DNA of 60,060 nucleotides, from contig CANQQA010000017.1 in assembly GCA_947625885.1 (NCBI GenBank), positions 1-60,060 of the forward strand, given 5' to 3'. Both the position numbers and the translations under genes were made by a program. The notes beneath the pieces are model-generated. The model did not search any database. It saw nothing but the letters and a program-made list of their open reading frames with translations, and was not told the DNA's origin. Shown here piece after piece: positions 1 to 10,049 of the stretch. Source of the DNA: an uncultured Bacteroidales bacterium. Its GTDB lineage: Bacteria; Bacteroidota; Bacteroidia; Bacteroidales; UBA11471. Position 1 is the first letter of the stretch. Each line of letters begins with the position of its first letter.

Positions 1-590
1 TTCTGAAATGGGCGCAAAGTCGCGACGGATTCATCGACCGATGCCGCTGCGAAGAAGAAAAGCCGCAATGCTTTTCCAACGCACTCACCCGCCAATGGAC
101 GCACCGGCTGCGGGCGGGAAGCGACGCGATATTGGTCGGAGCGCGGACGATACGGTGCGACAACCCCTCCCTTACGCTGCGATATTGGGCGGGACGCCGC
201 TCGCCGCTGCGGGTCGTACTCTCCTGCCACCCGATAACACCCGCCGATGCCCGCGTACTCACCGACGGGCTGCCCACCCTCGTATTTTCCCCCGAATCGG
301 GACACCCGACCGACACAGTGAAATACATCGCCGCCGACAGCGCCGCGCCCCTGCTGCCGCAAGTACTCGACCGGCTCTATAAAGAAAGGGTCGATACCCT
401 TTTGGTCGAGGGTGGAGCGTTCACGCTGCAACATTTCATCGACGCCGGTCTGTGGGACGAAGCACGGGTAGAGATCGCTCCGCTCGATTTGCATTCCGGC
501 GTCCCCGCACCGACACTCTCGAACGCTGAAAAGCAGTTCGTTCAAATGTTCGGAGAGCATCGGATTTCCGGTTTTATCCGGCGTAAATAA
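1..590 (+). CDS. ribD: RibD C-terminal (reductase) part, 5' truncated by window edge
   Basis: This is the C-terminal reductase half of the bifunctional riboflavin enzyme RibD, which reduces 5-amino-6-ribosylaminouracil 5'-phosphate with NADPH in the cytoplasm. The frame is open from base 3 and reads KWAQSRDGFID, then VGARTIRCDNPSLT, the reductase cofactor-site region, and LLVEGG near the C-terminus, all typical of RibD_C. The zinc deaminase domain expected at the N-terminus must lie upstream of the window. An ATG at 132 lies inside the conserved domain, so it is not the start. The next gene begins about 120 bases later behind its own -7-like element, so the two are probably separate transcripts. 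Identification is by motif. Confidence 0.88.
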   Translation, partial: LKWAQSRDGFIDRCRCEEEKPQCFSNALTRQWTHRLRAGSDAILVGARTIRCDNPSLTLRYWAGRRSPLRVVLSCHPITPADARVLTDGLPTLVFSPESGHPTDTVKYIAADSAAPLLPQVLDRLYKERVDTLLVEGGAFTLQHFIDAGLWDEARVEIAPLDLHSGVPAPTLSNAEKQFVQMFGEHRISGFIRRK

Positions 591-708
591 GCGTTTAATA
601 CCCCGTTTTATTGATAAATTATTATAATTATGAAACAAAGAAACGGGAAAAGACGAAATTCTTTGTATTTTTGCACCCTTAAATAAAGATAAAAACTTTA
701 CGACAGGC

Positions 709-2235
709 ATGAAACTTTCGGGACACTGCATATTGCCGATACTTGTCGGGGCATTGGCAGGCGGATTTATCGCCTGCAATACCGAAGACGTCGGAAGCAT
801 TTATACCTCCTACTCCAATACGATGGTACGCACCTTTGCGTTTTCGTCGGACATAAACGTCCTGCCGAATCTGCCTTACCGTTACTTTACGATAGATTTG
901 GTCGAAGGACGGATTTTCAATCCCGATTCTTTTCCCTACGGTACCGACATATCGGCATTGGTGCCCGATATTACCTTTTCGTCGCCGTCGAGCGTGGAAA
1001 TAACTGTCCGCGACAAATCCGACACCGCAAACGTATTGAAAACCATCGACTACCTCAAAAACGACAACGATTCGATAGACTTTAACAACGACGTGCGCAT
1101 GCGCGTGGTGGCGTCCGACGGCATCACGGTGCAAAACTACCGAATCGACGTGCGGGTGCATCAGGTGCAGGCAGACTCGTTGATGTGGACTACACTGGGC
1201 ACACACTCGCTGCCTACGACACTCACCGCACCACTCGTGCAAAAGACAGTAGCGTTCCGAAACAAAATCTACTGCTTCACCGCCGATACGGAGAGTTACA
1301 ACATAGGAACGGCGGAAACGCCGGTGTCGGAGTGGACAACCAACGCATTCACCCCATGCAGCGACACGATGTCGATAGCTTCGATAACGGCGTCGGCAGA
1401 TTCGCTGTATGCACTGTGCGGGCAGCCCGATGATGACGGCAACCTGTCGCTGGCAGTTTCATCGGACGGGATAACGTGGACTGCTCGAACCGATATTAAA
1501 TTTTCCTCCTTGATAGGAATGTGGGAAAATACCCTTGTGGGATTGACCTGCACCGACGGCGAATACCGTCATGCCTCTTACAGCGAGGGGGCATTCACCG
1601 CAAGCGACCCGATAGAATCGGGCTTCCCCGTATCGGGATACAGCGCTGTGGTAGCCCGCCAAGACACCTCGTACGGCACGTCGCAAATTTATTTCTTCGG
1701 CGGGTGCACTGCCGACAGCTCGTTCAGCTCCCGCATCTGGGCTTACGACGGAGAACATTGGGTTGCCATTGCAGACGTCGGACTGACCGGCGGCGAGGGC
1801 GCAGCGATAACACCGCGCGAAGGCGCCTTGTTCTTTTCCTACTATCAAGACGAATACGATCCGGCAGAAGACCTGTTTCACCGCAAAGTCTATTATTACA
1901 TCATAGGCGGACGCGATGCGTCGGGGCTGCGCAACGACCTCTATTATACCAACACAATAGGAGGTTATTGGGAACAGGCGGCACAAGGTTCGCCGCTGTC
2001 ACTGACAAGCGTCGGATTTACACCGCGTGCTTTTGCGTCGGTTCTCGTCGAGACGGAAAACAACGCGACGACGATTTCTTCGGAATGGAAAATGCTCGAT
2101 GTGCCCGATTATTTCCGCACTGTTCGCAGCGAAAATGAGACGGTACCCTACATATATGTATTCGGCGGATACGACCGGCAAAACGCTCTGCTCGACGAAA
2201 TATCGCGCGGAGCAATACGCAGGTTCACCTTCTGA
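709..2235 (+). CDS. DUF6242-type Kelch-like lipoprotein
   Basis: The 508-residue product has a lipoprotein signal peptide ending GGFIAC, with lipidated Cys23, so it is probably anchored in the outer membrane. An N-terminal all-beta domain of about 130 residues, resembling the Bacteroidales DUF6242 family, is followed by Kelch-like beta-propeller repeats: IYFFGGCTADSSFSSRIWAY, YYYIIGGRDASGLRNDLYY and YIYVFGGYDRQ each show the double-Gly strand pattern. No enzymatic residues stand out, and the molecular role of the family is unknown to me. A -7 box TATTTTTG lies at 666-673, about 35 bases before the start, without a good -33 box. It may act in envelope or surface binding, but that is inference. 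Confidence 0.8.
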   Translation: MKLSGHCILPILVGALAGGFIACNTEDVGSIYTSYSNTMVRTFAFSSDINVLPNLPYRYFTIDLVEGRIFNPDSFPYGTDISALVPDITFSSPSSVEITVRDKSDTANVLKTIDYLKNDNDSIDFNNDVRMRVVASDGITVQNYRIDVRVHQVQADSLMWTTLGTHSLPTTLTAPLVQKTVAFRNKIYCFTADTESYNIGTAETPVSEWTTNAFTPCSDTMSIASITASADSLYALCGQPDDDGNLSLAVSSDGITWTARTDIKFSSLIGMWENTLVGLTCTDGEYRHASYSEGAFTASDPIESGFPVSGYSAVVARQDTSYGTSQIYFFGGCTADSSFSSRIWAYDGEHWVAIADVGLTGGEGAAITPREGALFFSYYQDEYDPAEDLFHRKVYYYIIGGRDASGLRNDLYYTNTIGGYWEQAAQGSPLSLTSVGFTPRAFASVLVETENNATTISSEWKMLDVPDYFRTVRSENETVPYIYVFGGYDRQNALLDEISRGAIRRFTF

Positions 2236-2319
2236 CCGTAAAAATAGTGAAGTCCGCAAATAATTTTTCGCGACCTTTCATCGTTTTCTTATAAACGGCT
2301 GTAACGGAAAATAAAGAGA

Positions 2320-2988
2320 ATGAGAAAGTTTTTCGCGATGATTATACCGATGATGCTTCTTGCCGGCAATGCACACGCGCAAGCCTACAAGTACGAAATC
2401 GGCGCTGCGGTGGGAATAGGAGCCTACGTCGGCGATGCCAATACAAACCCGTTCCATAAGCCGGGCGCGGCTTACGGTGTGATATTCCGACAGAATATCA
2501 ATTACCGCTGGGCGATAAAATACGACCTCGCAACCACACGGATGCGCGGAACGACCGAAGGGTTGGGCTATGCTTTTCCCGACGGATTGAAATACAGTTT
2601 CAGCCGGCAAGTGCTGGACTTCGGTGCACAAGCCGAGTTCAACTTCTTTTCGTACGGCGTAGGCGAGTCTTACAAAGAGACACGCCGCTTCTCGCCCTAC
2701 ATAACCGCCGGCATCGGATTCACTGCCGTACCTCGCAAAGGCGACGGATATTTCAATCTGAACATTCCGTTGGGGGTCGGATTGAAATATAAAATAGGGA
2801 CGCGCTGGAACATCGGTTTGGAGTTTACCATGCGTAAAACGTTGGGTGACAAGCTCGACGGGAAAGCGCTGAAAGATCCCTACCGCATTCCCAGCAAAAT
2901 ATTCAAAAACACCGACTGGTATTCGCTTACGATATTCACCATATCGTACGATATCGGTCGCAAAGGAATGATTTGTAACAACTTGTAA
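2320..2988 (+). CDS. DUF6089-type outer membrane beta-barrel protein
   Basis: The 222-residue protein has a Sec signal peptide (residues 1-20, cleavage after AHA) and then alternating hydrophobic/polar strands such as YEIGAAVGIGAYVGD, AIKYDLATTRM and PYITAGIGFTAVP, which suggest a small 8-strand outer membrane barrel. It matches what I recall of the DUF6089 family, found in Bacteroidota just before uppS and bamA. The stop is only 9 bases before uppS, so it is probably cotranscribed with uppS-bamA. The context suggests a role in envelope biogenesis, but no function is established. The start was chosen at the ATG directly preceding the signal peptide. Confidence 0.78.
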   Translation: MRKFFAMIIPMMLLAGNAHAQAYKYEIGAAVGIGAYVGDANTNPFHKPGAAYGVIFRQNINYRWAIKYDLATTRMRGTTEGLGYAFPDGLKYSFSRQVLDFGAQAEFNFFSYGVGESYKETRRFSPYITAGIGFTAVPRKGDGYFNLNIPLGVGLKYKIGTRWNIGLEFTMRKTLGDKLDGKALKDPYRIPSKIFKNTDWYSLTIFTISYDIGRKGMICNNL

Positions 2989-2997
2989 TAAAAATAT

Positions 2998-3738
2998 ATG
3001 TCGCTTGCAGACAAAATAGATAAAAACCGGCTGCCGCAGCACATCGCCATTATTATGGACGGGAACGGACGCTGGGCAAAAGAGCAGGGAAAAGACCGTT
3101 CGTTCGGACACCGGCAAGGTGTAGAATCCGTACGTACCGTTACGCGAGCAGCCGGCGAAATCGGCATTCGCTATCTCACGCTCTACACTTTCTCTACGGA
3201 AAACTGGTCGCGTCCGCAAGCCGAAGTCGATGCGCTCATGGCGTTGATGGTGCTGGCTATCGAAAGAGAGACACCCGACCTGATGAAAAACAACGTGCGC
3301 CTTACTGCTATCGGCGACCTCGACCGTATGCCGAAAGAGGTGCGCGAGCGACTCGACAACTGCATGAAACAAACCGCTGCCAACACCGGACTGACGCTGG
3401 TTTTGGCGTTGAGTTACTCCTCCCGCTGGGAATTGGTACGGGCTGCACGGCAATTGGCAAAAGAGGTGGCAGAAGGACAGCGTTCCGTCGATGACATCGA
3501 CGAAGCCGCTATCTCAGCACATCTCACGACGGCGGCAATACCCGACCCCGACTTGTTGATTCGTACCGGCGGAGAGTGCCGCATCAGCAATTTTCTGATG
3601 TGGCAGGCGGCTTACGCCGAACTTTATTTCACGCCTCAATACTGGCCTGACTTCGACGAAGAGAGTCTCTATCAAGCTATTTACGATTACCAGTCGCGTG
3701 AACGGCGATTCGGGAAAACCAGCGAACAATTATTATGA
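2998..3738 (+). CDS. uppS: isoprenyl transferase (undecaprenyl diphosphate synthase)
   Basis: This is a cis-prenyltransferase that condenses isopentenyl diphosphate units onto farnesyl diphosphate to make the C55 lipid carrier of peptidoglycan and O-antigen synthesis. The signature [16 protein letters not shown] carries the catalytic Asp21 and the phosphate-binding [18 protein letters not shown] and [14 protein letters not shown] near the C-terminus complete the family pattern. At 246 residues it is of normal length. Its stop overlaps the start of bamA by 4 bases (ATGA), indicating translational coupling. Confidence 0.96.
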   Translation: MSLADKIDKNRLPQHIAIIMDGNGRWAKEQGKDRSFGHRQGVESVRTVTRAAGEIGIRYLTLYTFSTENWSRPQAEVDALMALMVLAIERETPDLMKNNVRLTAIGDLDRMPKEVRERLDNCMKQTAANTGLTLVLALSYSSRWELVRAARQLAKEVAEGQRSVDDIDEAAISAHLTTAAIPDPDLLIRTGGECRISNFLMWQAAYAELYFTPQYWPDFDEESLYQAIYDYQSRERRFGKTSEQLL

Positions 3739-6407
3739 TGAGAGGGAGACATTTTCGTTCGACATTATTGGAAAAAATTCTCCGAACAGGAGCGCTGATA
3801 CTTGCTTTATCGCCGTTCTGCGCATCGGCACAAAACGACGATTTCACGGCGCCTGTCGATACGTCATACAATCCTGTCATTGATTACTCGGTAACTCCAC
3901 GCCGTTATGAAATTGCAGGAATCTCGGTATCGGGCGCAACAGAAAATTACGAAGACTTCGTAATCATCGGCTACTCCGGACTCTCCGTCGGCGAGACGAT
4001 AGAAATTCCGGGCGAAGCCATAACCTCTGCTATCAAACGTTTTTGGCGACAGGGGCTTTTTTCCGACGTCTCCATATCCATCACAAAAAAAACAGCCGAC
4101 AAGGTGTGGCTCAACATCGCCTTGCAGCAACGCCCGCGTATCTCGGAAATAAACTATTCGGGAATCAAGAAATCGGAACGGGAAGATTTAGAGCAGCGCA
4201 TCGGCTTGATAAAGGGCAATCAGGTAACCCCCAACCTGCTCGACCGCGCCAAATTGCTCGTCGAACGTTACTACGAAGACAAAGGTTTCAAAAACGTCGA
4301 AGTCGAAATTTATCAAAAAGACGACCTCGCCCACGAAAACCAAGTCATCGTCGATGTCGTTATCGACAAGAAATCCAAAATCAAAGTACACAAAATCATC
4401 TTCTCCGGAAACGAAGTCTTATCGACGCGCAAACTGCGGCGCTCCATGAAAAAAACGGCGCAGCGTTTTTACTTCCCGACTTTGTTCCGCCCGAAAAAAT
4501 TCGTTCCCGAACGTTATGCCGCCGACCTCGAACGGGTCATCGCCAAATACAACGAACACGGTTATCGCGATGCCGTGATTCTCTCCGACAGTGTCGTCCA
4601 ACACGACGAAAAAACAGTAGACATCTACATCAACCTCGAAGAGGGCGACCAATACTTCATTCGCAACATCGACTGGGTGGGCAATTCCGTCTATTCGACC
4701 GATGTACTCAACCGCGTGCTGCGCATGAAACCCGGCGACGTCTATAATCAAAAACTGCTGGGCGAGCGTACAAAAGAAGACGAAGACGCCGTAGCCAACA
4801 TCTATATGGACGACGGCTACCTGTTTTTCCAAATCACTCCGGTGGAAGCCAACATCGAAAACGACTCCATCGACCTCGAACTCTCCATTTTCGAGGGTCC
4901 GCAAGCCCGTATCAACAAAGTAATCATCACCGGTAACGACCGATTGTACGAACACGTAGTGCGCCGCGAACTGCGCACTCTGCCCGGTGAACTTTTCAAC
5001 CGCTCGGAGCTGATGCGTTCGGCACGTGAAATCGCCAACATGGGACACTTCAACCCCGAAACGATGGACATACGTCCGGAGCCGAACATCGAAAACGGTA
5101 CGGTCGATTTGACCTACGCCCTCGAATCGAAAGCCAACGACCAGATAGAATTGTCGGCAGGCTGGGGACAGACCGGTATCATCGGGCGCATAAGTTTGAA
5201 ATTCACCAACTTCTCTATACGTAACCTGCTCAATCCGAAAACCTATAAAGGCATCATACCGCAAGGCGACGGGCAGACGTTGACGCTCAGCGCGCAAACC
5301 AATGCCCGTTATTACCAGTCGTACAGCCTCTCGTTCATGGAGCCGTGGTTCGGCGGCAAACGCCCCAACTCGTTCAGCTTCTCGCTGTATTACAGCAAAA
5401 CGACAGCCATGAGTACCACCTTCTACAACGACAATTACTTCAACTATTACGACCCCTACTACGGATACGGGTACGGCAATCCCTCCTCGTCGTCTTACTA
5501 CGATTATGCCATCGACCCCGACAAGAGTCTCAAACTATTCGGCGTAATCGTAGGACTTGGTAAACGATTGACGTGGCCCGACGACTACTTCACGCTGTCG
5601 GTCGATTTGGGATACCAGCTCTACAAGCTGAAAGACTGGCAATACCTCTTCCGTATGCAAAACGGTACATCGCACAGCATCACGCTCGGAATCACGCTGG
5701 CACGCAGCTCTATCGACAATCCCATCTACACGCGACGCGGCTCGCAATTCGCCCTGTCGTTGCAGATTACTCCGCCCTACTCGCTCTTCGACCACGTAGA
5801 CTATTCCAAACTCGACATCTCGAAAGCCGAAGACCAGCAAAAAATGTACCGGTGGATAGAATATCATAAATGGAAATTCAACAGCAAATTCTACCTGCCC
5901 ATCGCTTCGTTCAGCCCGAACGAAAAAACCGATTACACGCTCGTGATGATGGGACGTTTCGACTTGGGAATACTCGGGTCGTTCAACCGATACAAAAAAT
6001 CCCCGTTTGAAACTTTCTATATGGGCGGCGACGGTATGTCGGGTTCGTCGTACAACTACGCAACCGAAACGATAGCCCTGCGCGGATACGAAAACGGCTC
6101 CCTTACCCCCTACGGTTCCGAAGGCTACGCCTACGCCCGTCTGGGCATAGAATTTCACTTCCCCATACTGATGCAGGAATCGACCACCATTTACGCCTTG
6201 GCATTTGCCGAAGCAGGTAACGCATGGACCGAAGTCAAAAAAATCAACCCCTTCAAACTCAAACGGTCGGCGGGCGTGGGCATACGCATCTTCCTCCCGA
6301 TGATCGGACTGATGGGTATCGACTGGGGCTACGGATTCGACCACCCGATGCCCGGTCGCGAAATCGGCGGCAGCCAACTCCACTTCATTTTGGGACAGGA
6401 ATTTTAA
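3735..6407 (+). CDS. bamA: outer membrane protein assembly factor BamA
   Basis: This is the Omp85-family barrel insertase that folds beta-barrel proteins into the outer membrane. The 890-residue product has a signal peptide ending CASAQ, five POTRA-like beta-alpha-alpha-beta-beta modules over roughly residues 50-450 (for example the segments beginning ISEINYSG and [14 protein letters not shown]), and a C-terminal 16-strand barrel ending in Phe, as expected for a Bam substrate. [20 protein letters not shown] is the strand-rich Omp85 C-terminal motif. The gene sits between uppS and two Skp-like chaperone genes, the usual Bacteroidales order. A Tyr-rich loop around 5440-5510 ([20 protein letters not shown]) is probably an extracellular loop. 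Confidence 0.96.
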   Translation: MMRGRHFRSTLLEKILRTGALILALSPFCASAQNDDFTAPVDTSYNPVIDYSVTPRRYEIAGISVSGATENYEDFVIIGYSGLSVGETIEIPGEAITSAIKRFWRQGLFSDVSISITKKTADKVWLNIALQQRPRISEINYSGIKKSEREDLEQRIGLIKGNQVTPNLLDRAKLLVERYYEDKGFKNVEVEIYQKDDLAHENQVIVDVVIDKKSKIKVHKIIFSGNEVLSTRKLRRSMKKTAQRFYFPTLFRPKKFVPERYAADLERVIAKYNEHGYRDAVILSDSVVQHDEKTVDIYINLEEGDQYFIRNIDWVGNSVYSTDVLNRVLRMKPGDVYNQKLLGERTKEDEDAVANIYMDDGYLFFQITPVEANIENDSIDLELSIFEGPQARINKVIITGNDRLYEHVVRRELRTLPGELFNRSELMRSAREIANMGHFNPETMDIRPEPNIENGTVDLTYALESKANDQIELSAGWGQTGIIGRISLKFTNFSIRNLLNPKTYKGIIPQGDGQTLTLSAQTNARYYQSYSLSFMEPWFGGKRPNSFSFSLYYSKTTAMSTTFYNDNYFNYYDPYYGYGYGNPSSSSYYDYAIDPDKSLKLFGVIVGLGKRLTWPDDYFTLSVDLGYQLYKLKDWQYLFRMQNGTSHSITLGITLARSSIDNPIYTRRGSQFALSLQITPPYSLFDHVDYSKLDISKAEDQQKMYRWIEYHKWKFNSKFYLPIASFSPNEKTDYTLVMMGRFDLGILGSFNRYKKSPFETFYMGGDGMSGSSYNYATETIALRGYENGSLTPYGSEGYAYARLGIEFHFPILMQESTTIYALAFAEAGNAWTEVKKINPFKLKRSAGVGIRIFLPMIGLMGIDWGYGFDHPMPGREIGGSQLHFILGQEF

Positions 6408-6471
6408 CTCCGGACAACCCGAAAGCGAAAGAATTTGTTTGACAAGATATAAACCTCTAAAAAAAGAACAT

Positions 6472-6987
6472 ATGAAACGGATCATTTTTTTGTCGCTCGT
6501 ATTGACGGCTTTGGCAGGCGGCGTTCAGGCGCAGAAATTCGCCCTCATCGACATGGAGTATATCCTCAAAAATATTCCGGCGTATGAAATGGCGAACGAA
6601 CAGCTGAAACAAATTTCCCTCCGCTGGGAAAAAGAAATCACCGCACAAGCCCAGAAAGTGGAGGATATGTATAAAGAGTACCAATCGAATGCCGTCTTTC
6701 TGACCGACGCGCAGAAAAAAGAGAAAGAGGAGGAGATTTTGCAGGAAGACAAAGCCACGCAAGACCTGCGCCGCAAATATTTCGGTCCCGAAGGCGAACT
6801 CTACAAAAAACGCGAAAGCCTGATGAAGCCTATACAGGACGATGTATATGAAGCCGTGAAATCCATCTCCGAAGGAAAAGGCTACCAAATGGTCATCGAC
6901 CGCGCATCGGCTGCCGACATCATTTTTGCCTCGCCGCGTATCGACATCAGCAACGAAGTGCTGACGAAATTGGGATTTTCAAAATAA
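6472..6987 (+). CDS. OmpH/Skp-family periplasmic chaperone (first copy)
   Basis: The 171-residue protein has a signal peptide (MKRIIFLSL to GVQAQ), then the Skp core: a short beta segment KFALIDMEYILKNIPAY and a long charged alpha-helical arm (about residues 45-120, rich in Lys, Glu and Gln) that would form the tentacles of the trimer. Skp proteins hold unfolded outer membrane proteins in the periplasm for BamA. The ATG at 6472 is preferred over one at 6439 because it starts the signal peptide. The gene lies 64 bases after bamA and is followed by a second copy. Confidence 0.9.
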   Translation: MKRIIFLSLVLTALAGGVQAQKFALIDMEYILKNIPAYEMANEQLKQISLRWEKEITAQAQKVEDMYKEYQSNAVFLTDAQKKEKEEEILQEDKATQDLRRKYFGPEGELYKKRESLMKPIQDDVYEAVKSISEGKGYQMVIDRASAADIIFASPRIDISNEVLTKLGFSK

Positions 6988-7000
6988 ATTTATACTTTTG
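6970..7000 (+). promoter_or_regulatory. predicted Bacteroides-type promoter for the second skp-like gene
   Basis: TTG at 6970-6972, a 20-nt spacer and TACTTTTG at 6993-7000 match the Bacteroides consensus. It overlaps the 3' end of the first skp-like gene and would leave a leader of about 80 nt, so the second copy may also be transcribed independently. Confidence 0.5.
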
Positions 7001-7088
7001 CCTTAACAATTGAAAACGCCTATCCGAAAAACAGATACCTTTTCAATTATAACCATTTGATTATAAACCAAAAAAAACAAATCATATT

Positions 7089-7589
7089 ATGATTAAAAAA
7101 CTTTTTCTTGTCGCTTTGATGGCACTGCCGATGACGCTGGCTGCCCAGAATTTCAAATTCGGAACGGTAAATTCCGTCGAAATATTCAACCTGATGCCGG
7201 AAAAAGCCACTGCCGAGCAACAGTTGGAAGCTCTGCAAAAACAGTATGAAGCCGAATCTGTAAAAATGCAGGAAGAATTTTCGGCAAAATACAAAGAGTT
7301 CGTAGATGCTCAGGAAACCATGCCCGAGAACATCAAACAACGCCGTATGCAGGAGATACAGGAAATCCAGCAGCGTATTCAGAATTTCCGCGAAGTGGCA
7401 ATTTCCGATCTCGAAGAACAACAGGGCAAACTGATGGCTCCCATACAGGAAAAAATGAGCACGGCAATAAAAGCCGTAGGCGAAGAAAACGGATTCACTT
7501 TCATTTTCGACGTAAACATTCTGATGTACTCCGGCGCACAGGCTATCGACGCCACGCCGCTGGTAAAAGCCAAACTGGGACTGAAATAA
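7089..7589 (+). CDS. OmpH/Skp-family periplasmic chaperone (second copy)
   Basis: The 166-residue protein has a signal peptide MIKKLFLVALMALPMTLAAQ and then the Skp pattern: NFKFGTVNSVEIFNLMPE, a helical arm rich in Gln, Glu and Lys (about residues 40-115) and a C-terminal beta segment FTFIFDVNILMYSG. It is paralogous to the preceding gene but clearly diverged. Tandem ompH genes after bamA are common in Bacteroidota, and the copies may serve different clients, which is inference. murI starts 24 bases after the stop. Confidence 0.9.
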   Translation: MIKKLFLVALMALPMTLAAQNFKFGTVNSVEIFNLMPEKATAEQQLEALQKQYEAESVKMQEEFSAKYKEFVDAQETMPENIKQRRMQEIQEIQQRIQNFREVAISDLEEQQGKLMAPIQEKMSTAIKAVGEENGFTFIFDVNILMYSGAQAIDATPLVKAKLGLK

Positions 7590-7613
7590 CCCGTTGAAAA
7601 AAATTCGGGAGTA

Positions 7614-8459
7614 ATGCCGAAACCTGTTACAGACCACCTTGCCGGACCTATCGGAATTTTCGATTCGGGGTATGGTGGTCTTACCATATTGGAAAAGATA
7701 CGCCGCCTGATGCCCGAGTACGACTACATATACTTGGGCGACAATGCCCGCACGCCTTACGGTACGCGGTCGTTCGAGGTGGTGTACGAGTTTACGCGGC
7801 AGGCGGTGCTCAAACTGTTCGCGATGGGTTGCCGGCTGGTGATACTCGCCTGCAACACGGCATCGGCAAAAGCCTTGCGCACCATACAGATGCGCGACCT
7901 GCCCGCCGTAGCGCCCGACCGGCGCGTGTTGGGCGTGATACGCCCCACCGCCGAAATCGTGGGCAACATGACCCGCAGCGGAAACGTCGGCGTGCTGGCA
8001 ACGGTCGGGACGGTGCAATCGCACTCCTACGACCTCGAAATACGCAAGCTCTTTCCCCATGTACGCGTGTATAGCGAGGCTTGCCCCCTATGGGTGCCGC
8101 TGGTCGAAAACAACGAATACGACAGCCCGGGCGCCGACTACTTCGTCGAAAAAAATATCCGCGCACTCATGGCACAGGAACCCGCTATCGACACCGTCAT
8201 ACTCGGCTGCACGCACTACCCGCTGCTGGCGGAGAAAATCCGCCGCTACCTGCCCGACGGCGTAACGGCGCTGGAACAGGGCGACATCGTGGCTGAAAGC
8301 CTCAAAGACTACCTGCACCGACACCCCGAAATGGAAAGCCGCTGCCGGAAAGAGGGCGAATGCACGTTCTACACCACCGAGCTGCCGGAGAAATTCACCG
8401 TGTCGGCGTCGGTGTTTCTGAAAGAAAAAATCACGGCGACCCGCATCTCTTTGGAATAA
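7614..8459 (+). CDS. murI: glutamate racemase
   Basis: It converts L-glutamate to D-glutamate for peptidoglycan stem peptides in the cytoplasm, using two cysteines. Visible motifs are GIFDSGYGG (Asp17), YLGDNARTPYG, ILACNTASA with catalytic Cys80, and VILGCTHYPLL with catalytic Cys199. At 281 residues it is of normal size. It follows the skp-like genes closely and is followed after 10 bases by an S4-domain gene, suggesting one transcript. Confidence 0.96.
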   Translation: MPKPVTDHLAGPIGIFDSGYGGLTILEKIRRLMPEYDYIYLGDNARTPYGTRSFEVVYEFTRQAVLKLFAMGCRLVILACNTASAKALRTIQMRDLPAVAPDRRVLGVIRPTAEIVGNMTRSGNVGVLATVGTVQSHSYDLEIRKLFPHVRVYSEACPLWVPLVENNEYDSPGADYFVEKNIRALMAQEPAIDTVILGCTHYPLLAEKIRRYLPDGVTALEQGDIVAESLKDYLHRHPEMESRCRKEGECTFYTTELPEKFTVSASVFLKEKITATRISLE

Positions 8460-8469
8460 ACGAAACGTT

Positions 8470-8859
8470 ATGGCGCAAGTACGCATAAACAAATACATCA
8501 GCGATGCCGGCTTCTGCTCCCGTCGGGAGGCGGACAAACTCATCGACGACGCCCGCGTAACGGTAAACGGCACGGTCGCCGTACCGGGCACGAAAGTGTC
8601 GGAGGGCGACACCGTGCGCATCGACGGCGAGTCGCTGCGCGCCAATCCGCAATCGTTTGTCGAGCGACCGAAAAAGACGAAAGTACGCAAACCTTTCCGC
8701 CGTCCCGCTCCCGCCGAAAAGGAAGGAAAAGAGAACGCCCGTCCGTCGCATCACGGCACACGCGGCGGCGCACGGAACAAAACCGCAGACTCCAAACGCC
8801 CGACACCGGCACGCGCCGACCGCCCGAAACGAAGCGGCGGACGCAACGACCGGCACTGA
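8470..8859 (+). CDS. S4 RNA-binding domain protein with basic disordered tail
   Basis: The first 60 residues are an S4 domain (RINKYISDAGFCSRREADKL, then ARVTVNG and GDTVRIDG), the RNA-binding module found at the N-terminus of RsuA/RluB-type pseudouridine synthases. The remaining 65 or so residues are low complexity and rich in Lys, Arg, Pro and Ala (KPFRRPAPAEKEGKE), with no pseudouridine synthase catalytic domain. The frame ends in a clean TGA and another gene starts 19 bases on, so this appears to be an S4-only protein rather than a broken synthase. It may bind rRNA or ribosomes. The S4 call is firm and the role unknown. Confidence 0.75.
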   Translation: MAQVRINKYISDAGFCSRREADKLIDDARVTVNGTVAVPGTKVSEGDTVRIDGESLRANPQSFVERPKKTKVRKPFRRPAPAEKEGKENARPSHHGTRGGARNKTADSKRPTPARADRPKRSGGRNDRH

Positions 8860-8878
8860 CCCTCAAAACCGCAACGGC

Positions 8879-9193
8879 ATGGCAAACACGCTCGAAATAG
8901 AAGAAAAAATCGTAAAGATGCTGCGCACCGTTTACGACCCGGAAATTCCGGTCAATGTATATGACCTCGGACTTATCTACAAAGTCGAGGTCGACGACGA
9001 CGCCAACATCGTCATCGACATGACCCTCACCGCCCCCAACTGCCCCGCCGCCGACTTCATCGCCGAAGACGTGCGCCAGAAAGTGGCAAGCATCGAGGGC
9101 GCGAAGTCCGCCACCGTCAATCTCGTTTTCGAACCGGAATGGAATAAAGACATGATGAGCGAGGAGGCGAAACTCGAACTCGGCTTCCTCTAA
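8879..9193 (+). CDS. MIP18/SufT-type Fe-S cluster assembly factor (DUF59)
   Basis: The 104-residue product is a compact DUF59 domain: IEEKIVKMLRTVYDPEIPVNVYDLGLIY followed by TLTAPNCPAADFIAEDV. The DPEIPVN-DLGLIY pattern and the conserved Cys in APNCPA are hallmarks of this group, which helps mature Fe-S proteins (SufT, MIP18/Cia2, PaaD). A longer open frame from 8657 runs back through the S4 gene in another frame. The ATG at 8879 is the only start consistent with family length. Its exact partner cannot be told from sequence. Confidence 0.88.
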   Translation: MANTLEIEEKIVKMLRTVYDPEIPVNVYDLGLIYKVEVDDDANIVIDMTLTAPNCPAADFIAEDVRQKVASIEGAKSATVNLVFEPEWNKDMMSEEAKLELGFL

Positions 9194-9205
9194 AAACTCT
9201 CCGGC

Positions 9206-9961
9206 ATGGGCACCTCCGTCTATTTTATCTCCGACCTCCATTTGGGCATGGCGTCGCTGTCGCCCGCCGAACAGCGCGAGCGCGAACGCAAAGCGGTGCG
9301 CTGGCTCGACAGCATCAAAGACGATGTTGCCGTACTCTATCTGCTGGGCGACGTGCTCGACTACTGGTACGAATACAAATATACGGTGCCGCGCGGCTTC
9401 ACCCGCTTTTTCGGGAAAATCGCCGAACTCTCCGACAGTGGGGTCGAAATACACTGGTTCATCGGCAACCACGACATTTGGATTTTCGACTACCTGCCCG
9501 CCGAATTGGGCGTCATCATACACCGATCGCCCGCCATCGTTTCGTTAGGCAGCAGCACCGCCTACTTGGCGCACGGCGACAACGTGGGGCACCGCTCTTT
9601 CTCTTTCCGGCTGATACAGGCGATTTTTCACAGCCGTTTCTGCCAATGGCTCTATTCGGGCATACACCCGCGCTGGACGATGGCTTTCGCCCACCGTTGG
9701 TCGGCACACAGCCGCATGAACGGAAACGACATTCCTTACATGGGTGAAAACGAGGAGCCGCTCGTGCAATACGCCAAAGCCTATGCCGCCGACCACCCGC
9801 AGCCGCATATCGACTTTTTCATTTTCGGGCACCGCCACATCATGCTCGACCTCATGCTCGCCCGCGATTGCCGCGTGATGATACTCGGCGACTGGATAAA
9901 TCATTTTTCCTACGCCCGCTTCGACGGGAAAAACCTCACCCTCGAACAATTTACGGAATAG
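9206..9961 (+). CDS. UDP-2,3-diacylglucosamine diphosphatase (LpxH-type calcineurin-fold phosphatase)
   Basis: The 251-residue metallophosphoesterase shows the complete dinuclear site: FISDLHLG (Asp10, His12), LLGDVLDYW (Asp49), FIGNHDIW (Asn88, His89), AHGDNVG (His123) and FGHRH (His209, His211). Length and the LDYWYEYK segment fit LpxH, which removes UMP from UDP-2,3-diacylglucosamine in lipid A synthesis at the inner membrane. Related LpxH2/LpxG-like or nucleotide phosphatases share the motifs, so substrate assignment is likely but not certain. It ends the (+) run and is convergent with ansA, with an 88-base gap that shows no clear terminator. Confidence 0.82.
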   Translation: MGTSVYFISDLHLGMASLSPAEQRERERKAVRWLDSIKDDVAVLYLLGDVLDYWYEYKYTVPRGFTRFFGKIAELSDSGVEIHWFIGNHDIWIFDYLPAELGVIIHRSPAIVSLGSSTAYLAHGDNVGHRSFSFRLIQAIFHSRFCQWLYSGIHPRWTMAFAHRWSAHSRMNGNDIPYMGENEEPLVQYAKAYAADHPQPHIDFFIFGHRHIMLDLMLARDCRVMILGDWINHFSYARFDGKNLTLEQFTE

Positions 9962-10049
9962 CCGTGCCGACGCGGATATCCCGCATCTGCCCGACAAACA
10001 GACAGCGAACGGCATACGCCGCCCGCCGCAGAATGCACAAAAGTTTTTT

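Noticed and set aside
6472-7589. Whether the tandem skp-like genes are one split gene
   Set aside because: Both have complete signal peptides and full Skp-length cores, so they are paralogues and not fragments.
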